From Megalonaias nervosa (Eukaryota > Mollusca > Bivalvia > Unionida > Unionidae), in contig JAECUM010093587.1 in NCBI GenBank assembly GCA_016617855.1, positions 1-64,000 of the forward strand: DNA of 64,000 bases, written 5' to 3'. A model generated the notes under the pieces. It searched no databases and was not told the DNA's origin. It saw only the letters and a program-made list of their open reading frames with translations. The translations under genes were made by a program, and so were the position numbers. Position 1 is the stretch's first letter, and each line of letters starts with the position of its first letter. Positions 1-12,608 of this stretch are shown here, in pieces.

Positions 1-628
1 TGCACCAGCCAGAGTGTGTGTGAGTGTATGTGTGTGTGTGATTTTGATTTTTTACGTAGCTTTAAAATAATTTCAGTCATATTGCTATGATAAGATCTTT
101 AGAATATGATGATGAACGTAATCATTCTTTATAATTTTTTTGTTTTTGTCATCATAACATTTATCACAGAGTGCATGATAATAATAATTGTTATATTTGT
201 TTATTGTATATAAATTCATTTATGACAGTGTTTGGGATTTTTTGAATAATGCATATTTTAGTTCACAGTCTGACATCATATTTTTGTTATTCATTTGTCA
301 TGTAAATATTTTTTTGTATTGATTCCCTAGCCTGCAAATTATTTGTCCAAGGATCTAATGAAATACACCTATCTTCAGATATCCAAAACTTATATGTCTT
401 AATTTCTTTGGGTTATATTGTATCCTTGGGTGGAGTACTTCCCTCAGTTTTCTGTATCTGGCACAGTTGTTTCCTAATCTTTCTGTATGTGAGAGTCGTT
501 CCCTCAACTTTCTGTATGTGACACAGTCCTTTCCTCTGCATTTTTTCTATGAGACACAGAACTTCTCTCAAGTTTCTGTATTTGACACAATTCTTCATGA
601 AAATCCTGTTTTTGGTTTGTTATTTCAG
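1..628. other. Intron or intergenic DNA upstream of exon A
   Basis: AT-rich DNA starting with an imperfect TG/GT repeat (about 10-41). A degenerate repeat of about 60 bp carrying TTTCTGTAT and a (G)ACACAG-type motif runs from about 430 to 595. No coding exon is supported. Confidence 0.5.
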
Positions 629-730
629 GTTATTTGACACCTCTGGCCACAGCAGCACAACATGTAATACATGTACCCAAAACAAAGATATTATCACCTT
701 CCTTAATCATTTCGGATTTTCACATTCCAG
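629..730 (+). CDS. Unknown host gene, exon A
   Basis: This exon follows a TTATTTCAG acceptor and ends at a GTAAGAG donor. It is 102 bases long and enters with two bases of a split codon and leaves with one. It encodes YLTPLATAAQHVIHVPKTK and then a hydrophobic stretch ending FHIP. Confidence 0.7.
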
Positions 731-2664
731 GTAAGAGAGAAGCATGCTTTCTTATGAAAAGTGTACAAATATTTTAAATTTTTTTTATTCTCAGTGTTTG
801 TATTTTTTTTATCAAATAGCTTACATCCACTCCTCCACCAAAAACCTTTTTATAACCTTTTTTTAATTTAAAATCTTTCATTTTTCCCATGGCGGTTGTG
901 ATGATGAATAATGACTTTAGAACTAAACCTGACTTTAAAGCCAGTTTCTGGCATGACCTTGCATCCATGACCTTGCTTCCATTGTGCATTGTGTTTGGTA
1001 TCCAAAATTACTTGTTACTGCTCCAGAGGCTTTATTTCTGATCAGAATTTGATCATATTTGGAATGTTTTAGATTGTTAACAGTTTTAATTAATTTAATT
1101 ATGAGTGATATATGCATGTGCTGCTGAGATGATCTGGCAGCTGATTGGTGGAGATGCTTACCATTCTAGAGTCTCAATTTCTGGGCACATTTTAATTGGA
1201 CTTTTGTATGTATCCTTACATAATCTAAAAGCAGCATCTATACATATTAATGAGATGATTTCATGCCAGACTGGCTGAGCTTTTTTTAATAATTTAGATT
1301 CTGGGGTTTGTTAAAATCAGGTTTTTGGTCAAGCTTCATCTTGGATTGGCTCAATTATGAATCACTTCTATGCATATTAATAAAATGACAAGTGGTTTCA
1401 TTTTTTATCTCCATTGAGACAGTATTTTTGATCAAACTCTGTAAATAAGCTTACCATATTTGCCAGCCTATAAGTCAATTTTGAGTATAAGTAAAATCCA
1501 CTAATTTTGCAAATTTTTCATCCTTCATCCATATATATGTCAGTGCTGAGTATAAGACGAGACCAGATAAAAACTGCCTTTGTCATCGACCAGTGTTGAT
1601 CATGTGATTAAAAATGGTCAAGTGATACAGGACATTATAGAACATTACATCGTCCCCAATCAAACCAAGGTGATCACATCAGAGGACAATATATGGAAAT
1701 GGTAGGTGAAGGAGGTGATCAAAATAAGACCACTAATCAGGGAAGTTGGGCTTGAATTGCCATCTACACAAGTGTCCTTGTATCATGTGATCATTATAAA
1801 TCACATGATCAACATTAGTTGCTGATGAAGGCAGTGTGATATTGCTGAAAATTTTGGACTCTTAAGATATTTATGCTCTGAGCATGGGAAATTACTAATG
1901 ATCACAAAAGATATCACTGGTTAAGAAACTTACATGAGTAAGCACCTGGCATTTCCTGCCATTACATGGTACCATATTCACAATACCCTATGGGTAGCCT
2001 CATTTCCCAATTGGTAGCCTCACTAATTTGATCTGTCTGCCACATCTTTCCTTCAGTCAGTTGTCAACTGGAATGACCTGGCCAAAGCTGTAGCATATTT
2101 AATTAGGCTGTAAATAACACATCAAAGCCATGTGGTTCTTGGGACAATGGATATCATTAGTAAAACTGGAAGGAATTGTTTATTTAGAGGTATTAATTGA
2201 TAATGGAATATACTGATAGTGTTGCCCTTGTACATGAGCAAGATCAAAATTGTCAGGTAACTGAACAATACAGATTACAATCATCCTGAAACTGCTATCT
2301 CTCATATTGGGGCATGTTTAATTTTGATCATGAGCTGAAAGAAGAAAAATGAAGTTGAATACCTATATCTTTGTCATGGTTTTTCCATTTCTAACTCGTG
2401 TATTCTGATACATGTATATGTAATCAGATTTAGATAACATATATTACCAGTGCATGCTGTATTAGTGCAATTACATCTGATGCTTGTGAATTTAATACTG
2501 ACAATCATGTAAATATTTTAAAATTCTTCTCAGTGCCGGGTCCTGTATACATGATCTATTCCCCAAAATAATAATTACTTTTTATACATTGTTTTCCTTC
2601 TTTGGAAAAAATATTGATTTTTTTACATATGAAAAATTAGTGATATATGATGAAACGATTTAAA

Positions 2665-2702
<38 letters not shown>

Positions 2703-3311
2703 ATTCAGAGCGTAGGACAAAGCTCAGACCCCTGTGTTATCTTTTAAATCAAGCACAATCTGGCTTGAGAGTGGGCATTGGCCTATTGGAATGTTAAATA
2801 ATCAGTGTTTGACCGGTGGCAGATGAGTGGAGCTTGGAGATTTGTTAATTGATTCACAGTATAATGCATGTAAATCTACATTCAAAATGTACTTGGGGTC
2901 TAATATTTGTATGTATTGAATCTTCTGTGAGAACAGAGAGGTAATCAGTTTATTCATGTTACATTAAAACCTATCATAAGAGACCACTTATCTGGAGAGA
3001 TCATATTCTTAATGTACAAATTAATTTATTACACTTCACAAATGTAACAGTGTTAATGATTGGCACACAGAATGTTATGTGTTAGAACAGAACATAATGT
3101 TGCCCTATCATGATCATGTTTCCTTCACATACTTGTATCTCCCTCACACAGTTATGCCTTACACAATAATGTCTCCCTCATGTTGTTTTTGTTGACTAGA
3201 TTGGTGATCCCTCAAAACAGGTTTTATGCATGAATCATATTTTTATCTTGCAGATGGCAGATCAGCTTTCTTCAACTTTGTTCTATATTCTGGCCTCTGA
3301 TGATGCTATTT

Positions 3312-3359
<48 letters not shown>

Positions 3360-6300
3360 ACAGGATATTAAAATTATTAAAACAATTCACACATTTCATA
3401 TAAAATGGGCAAAACTGTAAGGATTTAACACATTACCAGACACCCTGAACCATGTCTTGGTGCTATTCTTACTAAGAACTTGCATCACCAGACACCCTGA
3501 ACCATGTCTGGGTGTTATTCTTACTAAGAACAATAGAACATGTATTACCAGACACCTTGAACCATGTTTGATGGTACTCTTACTAAGAACGTGCATTACC
3601 AGACACCTTGAACCATGTTTTGGTGTTACCCATACTAAGAACACAAATTACCAGACATCCTGAACCATGTGAACCATGTTTTGGTTGTACTCTTACTAAG
3701 AACATGCAGTACCAAACACCTTGAACATGGTTTAGTAGTACTCTAAGAACCTATATTACCAGGCACCCAAACCATGTTTTGGTGGTACTCATACTAAGAA
3801 TATGCACTATGAACCATGTTGTTCCTCCAGCAAATATACTGGCCACCATGTATAGCTAAAAAAATGTGTTAACTAATAGCAAGAATAACAGAAATTTATA
3901 CATTGTAACAGTAAGTATGTGGACACCTAAATGTTATGATTTTACCTTGTGTGACATTGTGACATGACACAGAATTTGTTAGTATCCAGAATATGAGATG
4001 TGTTTATAAAACATCATATAAATGATTTGTGTAGTATATACAGTCTATTGAACCTGTTTAACCAGTGATTGTGTTTATTCAACAAAATTTCATAAAATAA
4101 TTCTTAATTTTTGCTTAAAACTATATTTAACTCCCATTATGTTACAACTGTGATATTTTCATTTACATATCAAATGCTTTAAATATATTTATTATCAATT
4201 CATTTATACAAGTATACTCCATCTCTGTTTCCAAATTTTCTTTCTTCCTATGATGACAACGTTCTGCCTTTACAATTATCACTTTGCCGTCACCTAATAG
4301 TATTTATGTACCTTCAGGTGTCCCTATGTGACTTCACAATAGTTATGGCTATAGTTTCAATTTATATGTGCATGCAAGTCTGTAGTGGGCAATAGAAAAC
4401 TGTTAACATATGTATAATTTCCACTACAGCTGGATACATACAGGTAAGTTTTCTATACCAGTGTAGTCATAATGTCTGTGCAACAATACTGGCATTCAGG
4501 TGCCCTCATTATTAGATCCTACTTTAATGAGTGAACTCCACCTTGCAGGCTTGAACTGATGTTTCCCACCCAATCCCATCGGACTTCTCTCCTCTTTTCT
4601 TTATACCATCGGCTGGGTCTACAGTTCTGACATCTACAGAATATTCTACTTTCAATTGCTTTGACAGTTGGAATATTTATTTATGGGTCACAACTACAGG
4701 ATTCATGATTATTTATGATTTTTATAGACCTTGCCACATCAGGGTTTGATTCTATATCTGTTGCTCAACAGCGAGTATAAGAGATAAGCAAATGGATAAA
4801 GAATTTCCTCTTGCACAGCAGATGCACCAACTGTTTACATGGATCAAAACATCCTGTAACCCATCCCAACAAAATGAACTGGACGACATTCTCCCCATAC
4901 AGATGACCTGCTTCTGTTTCGATCAGACTAGGCCATATACAAGGAATCATAGGGTCCATGACCACAACATGTACATGATAAGTCACAGTATCAATGTACT
5001 CCACGAGTTTAAGTCAAAGGAATAAGCAGTGGCGTATTCATAGGATGGTCATAGGCACAACATACTATAACTGTAATAGCAGCTATGAACGTACAACAGG
5101 TGGAATAAAGATGCAGTGCTCTCAGCCTCCACATTACAGACCATTCATGGCAAAGATATGCTCGCAACCTTCATCATCTATTCTCTTCTTTAATAATCAG
5201 GTTCACGGAATTTGCAACATGCCACCATCCCTCTCAGTCTTAGCTGCATTGGAAGGATTTGCAAGGCAACCTACAAGGTCACAGGGATACAACTTAATGG
5301 AAGAGTCAGAGGGAGTATGAATTGTTTTCACCAGCATTCAGCAAGGCCATCCCTATCTCAATGACATACATACATACAGCCCCCCCTCTTCCCACTCTTA
5401 TTACAGATCTCAGTAGGAAGAAGGCTTCATTCTTTTATGGCTGAACGGCGAAGATTTGCCATGACATCATTTGGACCCTACAAGTTTCCTGGGGACTTTA
5501 TGTCATGTTCAGTGCCCCTACTAAGCCTTTGGCCAGAGTTCTTCAGCTACAATACAGCCCTCATCAGTTGTTCCTCAACCTAAGTATATTCAATCAACTC
5601 TGTTATGCGCTTTGGTTTTCAAATGAATGCAACAATGGGTCCTAATGCCATCCATTGTGGAGACAACACAATCTCCTTGTCATCAAGTACATCTGGGACC
5701 CCAAACCCTTTCAAGATTCAGTCAACTAAGTCTGGAATCAATGTTCAAGTAAAAATAACATATCCCCAAGGAATGAGAATTGAATTCATGCAATGGTAGG
5801 TTCCATGCCTATTTGGAACAATCCATCTGTGAGAGAATTCCTTCACCAGCTGAATTGCGCTCAATGCGATAGCAGACGTCTTAGTCCTTGGTCACTTTAT
5901 TGGGCTCCCATAACAGTGATTAAGTGGTCTGAGTGGAAACTGAGCCTGTGACCATTTGGGCAACTCTCACAATCTGCAACAATATGACGTTGCATCTCAA
6001 AGGCAGGGAAAACGCTATGGAGTCGTGTTGGCAATAACTCAGCAGGCACAACCTCTGGCATTAATGGTCACTGTGGATGCAAACACACTGGGCTTGGGGA
6101 GCAGTTCTCCTACCAATTTTGGATTACCATAAGATCATTATTTACATATCAACATCATCGAGATGGAGGCCATTTTGAAAGTTTTTCATTGGTGTCAGGA
6201 GAACTTACGCTGGAAGTAAAAATTTAGTTCTCTTTGTGTCCAGTAACTTCACCATGGTGACTTGTCTCAAACAGCAAAGTGGAACAATTACTCAGTCCTT

Positions 6301-9300
6301 CTTTTTGGGGAAGGGGAATTTTCTAAAGTGGCATCCTCATCAACAATCCATGCTTAAGTGTGCATTTACTAAGCTGGCTAATGTAGGGGCAGACTCATGG
6401 TTCTGCAAGAAGAAATAATACAAATGGAGTGGTCTCTTCATCCCTCAAATCTGAGTGTCTCCTCATCTTGATTACCACACTCAAATGGGAAATGTTGGAG
6501 CAACCTCATCAATCACAACAAAATTGATTGAATTGAGATGTACCCTTGTTTGAATTAAGAAACCACAGTGGCTGGTGTTTCACCCAACCCAGAGTTACTG
6601 AATCTGCATGTTGGGATCTTATCAAATATGCCTTGAAGAACAAATTGTTTTCACAACAAATGGTGGAGCATCCTCAAGTGAGATGGCTATCCACCTTAGA
6701 GGCATGCGAAGGCAATGAAATATAATCTCAGTGGAGGTCACAAAGCACTTTATACCAGTGTAGGCAACCATACCACAATAGCTAACTTCTTATGACTCTT
6801 GGATGAGAAACATTTAGCACCAATCACAATTGAACCTACTGTTCCACGATCATTGGCATACTGTGGTATCATGGAACAGAGGATATCGAACAAACCAAAG
6901 ACCTATCTGAACCTCTATTCACTGGATTCCACCTGGCCATGGACATTAGACCCTTGCCCATGTGAAAGTTATCATGGGTATTAACCTGGTGGAACAATAG
7001 ACTATTTGAACTGCTTTCAAAAGCTTATTTATTTCACCAGTCTTATAAGTTCTGCTTCCTCACAACTTTGGCAGTCAGCAGGCAAAGTCAGCCATACATT
7101 TCTTATTGGTGGACTCATCTACTTCCAGTTTCGTAACAATGGATCAGTATCACTCATGTTGCTCCCTGTGTTCATCACCAAGAACAGGCTTTAGTTCTTG
7201 AGGAATTATATATTAGTAATAATTCCTGTCTATTCTGGACACTTCATCACAAGGTCATCAACATGACCCAATGCAAGCTCTGAAGTTGTGTTTCAGGAAT
7301 ATCAAACCATTGACTCAAGGGAGATCATGTCTCATTTAATGTTCAAAGAGGAGAAGGATGACATATCAATATAGGTATTTTCATCCTGGATAAAGTGGGC
7401 TCTCTGGCAACTAAACCCTCACCATTGAATTCACTTCACATATTGGCTCATGAAGTTTGGACAGTCGGCACAATCATGCATATGAGTGAAACTGTTCTCT
7501 AGCTAACTTTATCCATGTCTTGGGATGGACACTTATACGGTTCTTATCAGAGAGATCTCATCCTAAAAGGCTCAAGCCAATATTGAGGAACCTTTACCTG
7601 TGGCACATTGGTTACCATGTCAGATCATTTGACAGCTTCATATAGAAGTGGCTTCACAACTTCACTGGATTTGTGGTAGGGAAAATTTTTCCCTTTCAAA
7701 GCCACTCTGTGACAGATGGAGTTTTTTCTGGTTGGATTATCTAGAAGCTGTCTCATGTACCTTAGGGGACTGGAGATGGCCTCTTAGGGGTAAGGGAATT
7801 ATCTTCCTCCACTTCTGACCTATTCTTCTAAAGTATTATGATTGGGTAATGTATTTAAACAAGAAACCAATTTTTATAGCAAAGTATGTTTTCTCAAGAA
7901 TTCTTACCCAGTCGTGATATAGATACGCCTTCCTAGCCTCCCTGCAGTTACATCCACATAGAGAGCGTGCCTTATTCTCCGGTAGTAACTGAGATATTCA
8001 TGGGATTTGACACCAATCCCTATACCTAGGGGAGATCACTTTGCCTGACCACCACCTGGGTGGGCAGATAACTTTTGCTTCTTATAGCTAAAAGTGTTAT
8101 CTGGGAGGGCTGGATTTGCAAGGTAGTAGTAGTTCTCCTAAGGTATTATGATTGGGTAAGTTTCTCAAAGAAATATATTTTGCTAGAAAAAAATTGATGT
8201 TTTGCAAAGGTGGGACCAGGTTTTCTGTTATAAGATATAAAAAATACCTGTACTTTCTTTAGTAGCAGATGTCAGTTTTCTGTAAAGTGTAAAGAGTAAT
8301 AATAATACCAATAGTAAATACACTTAATTCATTTAGAAATTTTTAATCTTTTTTCTGTGTAACCTACAGATGAATGATATCAAATATAGAGTTATGCTAG
8401 ACAAGTCTACTTGATGAGATGTATTGAAAATAATGAAAGATGAAAATTATTATTGATTTGTTTAAAGTTTGTTTAGGAGAACCTCTGGCTGTAATTTGTA
8501 TCTGGTGAAAAAAAATTTTAGTTATTAACAAACTAAGAAACAAAAATATTGCAAGATAATTTTGACTCAAAATTTGTACCCTCTTATCAACAGCAGTTTA
8601 CTAAATCCATGTTTTCATAAGTACACTATCTTACTTTAAATATAATTTATACCTTTTCCTTTTACATCTAAAAAGAGAAAGGAAAAGGAATGTTTTCTTT
8701 CAATGTGGAAAGTCATAAATGTTATTCATTGGCCTTTATGTTGTGTTGCAGGTCATTCCAGTCCAAAGGTCATGTTCTACAGGTCAAGAAAAGAACTGGA
8801 AAGATATAGAGATCTTCTGTTTTGGTTGCAACATCACAAACTTCGGATAAATTCCATGGATACAGCAGCAAAAGAGTTAATTCCCTTACTTCAATCTTTA
8901 AATCCTGCTTCTAGGTAACTGTTTTCAGCACCACATTCTTAATATTTATCCACACACTTTTTTCTCTTCCTGAAATGCTTGCCAAAGATATATCAATCGA
9001 GGTAGATTCCTCATCCATATGGTTACAATGTTTTTAATGGAATCATTTTTGGGTTTCCTCCCCTGGAGGCCATGGAATTGTGGAAAGCATTATGGGGGTG
9101 GCAGGTAGGAACAAAATGTCAATGTCTAAATTTTCCATTACTTTGACATTTCTTGCCATTTTTTATCAAAACTTTAAGATGTGCTGGAATACAGACTATT
9201 ACACACTAATTATTTGATAACTAGTTCATCTTCTCAGCACTTTTTTAACAGAAGCTGAAGCTTAAGATCTGAGTCCAAATTGTTTATTTTCTGTTATTAG

Positions 9301-9842
9301 TTATATAGTTATTAGTTTTGTGCATAGAAGGTTCTGAGAATATTCCACCAGGGTAGGGGTAAGATAGCAAAGCAGGAAAAGGGAATTTATTTTGAAGGTG
9401 TAACTTTTCATGGTTTGGAGAAAAAAAATGAAACTGTCATTGGTACTTAAACTTGTAGTTGAGGGAAGGGTTGCTATCGATAATTTTGCTAGGATAATTT
9501 TTCTTTTATTTTTAAATTTGTAGCAACCACTAAATCAACAAAAGTTGTTACCCCATGAAAAATGAATTCATTGTTTATAATTTACCTATAAAAACAAAAA
9601 AAATCTGTTCTCAGTGGCATATTTTAAGTTTGAAGTACACCTTAAGTGACAAGATCACATTAATTAGACTATATCTGTCCTAATCATGTAAAATATAATT
9701 TGTTTTTTTATTTTTCAGTGAGTTTATTAGGGTTCTCAGAGCATCGTATGACCTTTTAATAATGGATAACAAACACTGCCCTGTGGTTGTCAAGGATACA
9801 ATTCAGGAACCAGAAGAACCAAGTAATCCAGACCATGAATGA
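629..9842 (+). CDS. 3' end of a host gene of unknown function (three terminal exons)
   Basis: Three exons join in phase: 629-730, 8752-8914 and 9719-9842. All have AG acceptors, and the first two have GT donors (GTAAG, GTAAC). Together they encode about 128 residues ending at TGA 9840-9842. The protein starts within a segment containing YLTPLATAAQHV, continues through a charged, helix-prone middle (SRKELERYRDLLFWLQHH, then LIPLLQSL) and ends in an acidic tail (QEPEEPSNPDHE). No catalytic motif, membrane segment or signal peptide is visible. Upstream exons lie outside the window; the first exon here needs one base from an earlier exon. The 8 kb intron between the first two exons holds repeats and a decayed retroelement. 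I do not recognise the family. Phase agreement at both junctions and a nearby poly(A) signal support a real gene. Confidence 0.75.
1453..1890. repeat. MITE-like inverted repeat in the 8 kb intron
   Basis: Arms at about 1576-1609 and 1798-1831 are imperfect inverted copies that share an exact TGTTGATCATGTGATT core. The similarity carries on inward, for example GTGATACAGGACA against a reverse-complemented TGATACAAGGACA. The left flank contains CCTATAAGTCA and GTATAAGACGAG, phrases typical of widespread animal DNA-transposon ends. A related TATAAGTC sequence occurs near 26.6 kb. No ORF is present, so this is probably a non-autonomous fragment. Confidence 0.45.
2669..2698. repeat. (TA)n microsatellite
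   Basis: About 15 TA units. A second, longer AT tract lies at 3315-3356 in the same intron. Confidence 0.9.
3315..3356. repeat. (AT)n microsatellite
   Basis: An uninterrupted AT dinucleotide tract of about 42 bases. Confidence 0.9.
3427..3830. repeat. Minisatellite, ~60 bp unit, about seven copies
   Basis: The unit contains ACCAGACACCCTGAACCATG followed by a TTGGTG-type stretch and CTTACTAAGAAC. Copies are diverged and differ by small indels, so the spacing varies between about 55 and 70 bp. Open frames on both strands here are products of the repeat, not genes. Confidence 0.85.
4780..8200 (+). mobile_element. Decayed DIRS/Ngaro-like retroelement
   Basis: No long ORF survives. Around 6060-6420 the + strand reads as a DIRS-type RNase H segment with many breaks: TVDANTLGLGS (compare the TDAS..GWG pattern), then LHINIIEMEAIL (the HIN.LE motif), then a stretch in the place of the usual ADSLSR region. 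Further degenerate frames occur from 4790 to 7200. A direct repeat carrying TATTATGATTGGGTAA appears near 7835 and 8140, which could be part of the split direct repeats that end DIRS elements. The family call rests on motif resemblance in broken frames. No tyrosine recombinase was recognised. The element lies inside the 8 kb intron of the left host gene. Confidence 0.45.
8752..8914 (+). CDS. Unknown host gene, exon B
   Basis: This exon follows a TGTGTTGCAG acceptor and ends at CTAG|GTAACT. It is 163 bases long. It encodes the charged helical part of the protein (FYRSRKELERYRDLLFWLQ and onward to LNPAS). Its phases match the exons on both sides. Confidence 0.75.
9719..9842 (+). CDS. Unknown host gene, last coding exon
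   Basis: This exon follows a pyrimidine-rich TTTTTCAG acceptor and reads EFIRVLRASYDLLIMDNKH, then an acidic Pro/Glu tail, to TGA at 9840-9842. The 3' UTR follows for roughly 150 bases. Confidence 0.75.
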
Positions 9843-9993
9843 CAAATACTGCATATAAGGACAATTAATAATGTATGCAAATTACTGTCACATTTTAAAC
9901 CTATCCAAAGAATTTACCTGCTCCAGATGCATTAGTCAGCTGATGTATATTGTTTCTTCATCATTCCATGCATCTAGAGATGCTTGTGGCAAC

Positions 9994-9999
9994 AATAAA
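9994..9999 (+). terminator. Poly(A) signal AATAAA of the left host gene
   Basis: A canonical AATAAA lies about 150 bases after the stop codon of the last exon and is followed by an A-rich stretch. It is the natural 3' end of this transcript. Confidence 0.6.
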
Positions 10000-10015
10000 A
10001 AAAATGGTGTTTGAA

Positions 10016-10686
10016 AATACAACTTGACTTAAGTTTTCTCACATAAACAATAGTAGATGATAAACATCATGTATAGGTGCTAAAATTTTGGTATATCAAT
10101 TGCATTCTTAACAAAATCCAGGTGGCTAGTCATTACAGATGTGAGCCTTTTGTTTCCAAACTCACCTGTCAGAGAAATTTATTAACAATTATCACCTATC
10201 ACCTAGTCATCTTGAAATCAGTGACATGCATCAAAACAGTGAATTGGCAAGCAAGGCTCATTTCATACCTGTCCATGGCAAAGTTAGGACTTGAAAATCA
10301 GCTAATGCTATATGTTTACAAATATTACACTTAAAATATAAATATTTATTCCCTGTTTGTCAAAAGTTACTAGAAATAGCAAATATTTACATTATCATGT
10401 CTGCACATGAAAATGTGAGACTGACCTTGAGTACAGCATGTGAAATGACAGAATTTGACAGTATATCATTTGAAAGGAACTTGGGGCATTTATGTAATAA
10501 AAGAATGTGGTACAGCTGGGTCATGGGTTCAAATGAGTTCTGTTCTTAAGGATGTTCTTAACCTGATTTTGTATGTAAGTTGGAATTGGTATGTAAATGT
10601 TAGTGTCCATGGTAAAAGTAATGTTTTATAACTTTTATTTTACCGAAAAAAGCCTCAATTTCATTGAGAATGACAGTGTTGTTAAA
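10016..10686. other. Intergenic DNA with no recognisable gene
   Basis: AT-rich sequence between the left gene's poly(A) signal and the Tigger element. A frame of 85 codons at 10077-10334 shows no known motif and is probably chance. Confidence 0.5.
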
Positions 10687-10741
10687 TACAGTAAATTGTA
10701 AAACATAATTCAAAGTAACAAATTTTAATAAAATTTAAATA

Positions 10742-12500
10742 TCATGGTAACTCTTCCTTATGCATAAACATCAACAGTTTCAGTAAATGATAATGATGCA
10801 TCTTGGAGCTGGAAAAGTTGCTACTGGTGATATTTAAACTTTGTAAAGAATTGGTGCAATGAAGCCTGAACAGACACTTTCTGTTTTTTTTATTAGTAAA
10901 TTTCTTTGTAGCACCGAGATTTTTGGTGACACCTTTGTATACAGTGGTGAATTTCGGCATTAGGATCCTGCTCTTCAAATTGTGCCATTCCTGCTTCATC
11001 TAGATGAAAGGCATCAGCTGATTCTTTAACTTTGAATTTCCTTGGTTCCAGAGTTTCAATATTGCTTTTGGCTTCCTCTTGTTCTAATTATGTGGGCTTT
11101 GATCTCCATCAGGTCTTAATTGCAAAGTTCCTTTGCAGGCGATTCTAGCAATGCAATGATGTCATCATCATTAATTTCTAAATTAAGTTGCATTCCCAGG
11201 GCCACAACTTTCTTCCTTGCTTCGGTGGTACTGTTCTCATAAAAACCTTTAAACTGTTAGCAAACTGAGGACATAACTTTTTCCAAACACCACTCATATT
11301 TGTTGCCTTGACCCCTTGTCCCAAGAATCTGCCTTTTTTTTTATGGCATTATAGATAGAGAATGACTTCCAAAACTCCTTCAGATTTTTTCTCCACTTCA
11401 GTTGCTTGAACAGCCTGGGCAAATGTATGTTGTAAATAATAGGTCTTGAAAGATCTAATCACCCCCTGGTCCATTGGTTGAATCAAAGATATTGTATTTG
11501 GGGGTAAAAATACCACTTCAACATTTGGATGGACATCATCTAAAGTTGCACTTAAAGTCCTCTGAAGGGGAGATTCTTAGAGATACAGTAATGCACAACC
11601 TTGGGCACAAAATGATTTACAAACCATTCTAAGAACATGACCAATGTAACCCATGCCTTCTTCTTGGCCTTCCATTATGACTGGTAATGCTGCTTTCAAA
11701 ATGCCTTTAAGTGCATGTGGATTTTCACTATGGTAAACCAGCAAAGGCTTCACTTTTAAATCACTAGCTGCATTACTGCCAAGCAATAAGGTTAGCCATT
11801 GTTTACTTGCTTTATGGCCTAGCATCTTCTGTCGCAATATATGGCAGTCAGGCATTTTTGTTCCAAAATAAACCCATTTCATGTACACTGAATATTGTTC
11901 AGTACAATAAACCCCCTCTCATAAACTCAGCCAAAACATCAGGAAATTCGCTCGCTGCAGCCACATCCACACTAGCTGCTTGCCCTACCATTGTATGATG
12001 ATGTAAATTAGGTCTCACTTTGAAACAATTAAACCACTCCTTACTTGTACTGAACTGTTCATTGGATTTACCTTGTACCCTTTAAGTCTTCATAAAGTGT
12101 TCTAACTAATTGGCATATACTGTTGATTCAGGTCCTCAATCCAAAACATTAACAATCTTTCCATTGCAATAAGCAAACCACTACGCTACTTAGTAATGAT
12201 CATAGATTTCATTGGTGCTGATCCTTCAACATGTTCCATAATATGGACTTTGTGCTTCACATTTGTGCCAATCACAGATCGGCTATAGCCTAAATCCTTA
12301 CCAATTTGCGATGGAGTACTCCCTTTCTGCATGCTTCAGAATTGTGCCGATCATAGATCAGCTATAGCCTAAATCCTTACCAATTTGCGATGGAGTACTC
12401 CCTTTCTGCATGCTTTATTATTTCCAGTTTCCTTTCCATTGTTATTTGTTTTCTTTTCTTAGCACCACCGTCACTTCCACTGCATACATGTTTTGGAGGC
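10742..12500 (-). pseudogene. Tigger/Jerky-family DDE transposase remnant
   Basis: The protein starts at ATG near 12500 with MPPKHVCSGSDGGAKKRKQ, followed by a CENP-B/Psq-like helix-turn-helix start (TMERKLEIIKHAE). A 103-codon frame at 11577-11888 contains KASKQWLTLLLGSNAASD, then KPLLVYHSENPHALKG, the signature of pogo/Tigger DDE_1 catalytic domains. A C-terminal piece lies near 10742-10999. The frame is broken by several stops, by shifts and by a 79 bp tandem duplication in the DNA-binding domain. It cannot encode an active transposase. The family match is clear; exact boundaries are not. Confidence 0.85.
12254..12411. repeat. 79 bp tandem duplication inside the Tigger transposase
   Basis: Two adjacent copies (12254-12332 and 12333-12411) share CTATAGCCTAAATCCTTACC and GGAGTACTCCCTTTCTGCAT with few differences. 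The duplication disrupts the N-terminal DNA-binding region. Confidence 0.9.
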
Positions 12501-12603
12501 ATTATGAGGGCACAAAATAAAGTTTTTTATACCACTAACCGAAGATCATGAGACAATACATGTACATGTCAAATGAATGAGAGGACAAGATAATGACCCA
12601 TAT

Positions 12604-12608
12604 CTATG
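12604..12608. other. Target-site duplication, left copy (CTATG)
   Basis: CTATG immediately precedes the left terminal repeat and recurs directly after the right one. Polintons usually duplicate 6 bp; a sixth base (T) matches only if the right terminus is drawn one base shorter. Confidence 0.85.

Noticed and set aside
3396..3663. Overlapping frames on both strands with HGSRCLV or TRHPEPC repeats
   Set aside because: They are readings of the ~60 bp minisatellite.
4765..5320. Independent host genes from 77-108 codon frames
   Set aside because: They lie in the decayed DIRS-like element and share no clear domain.
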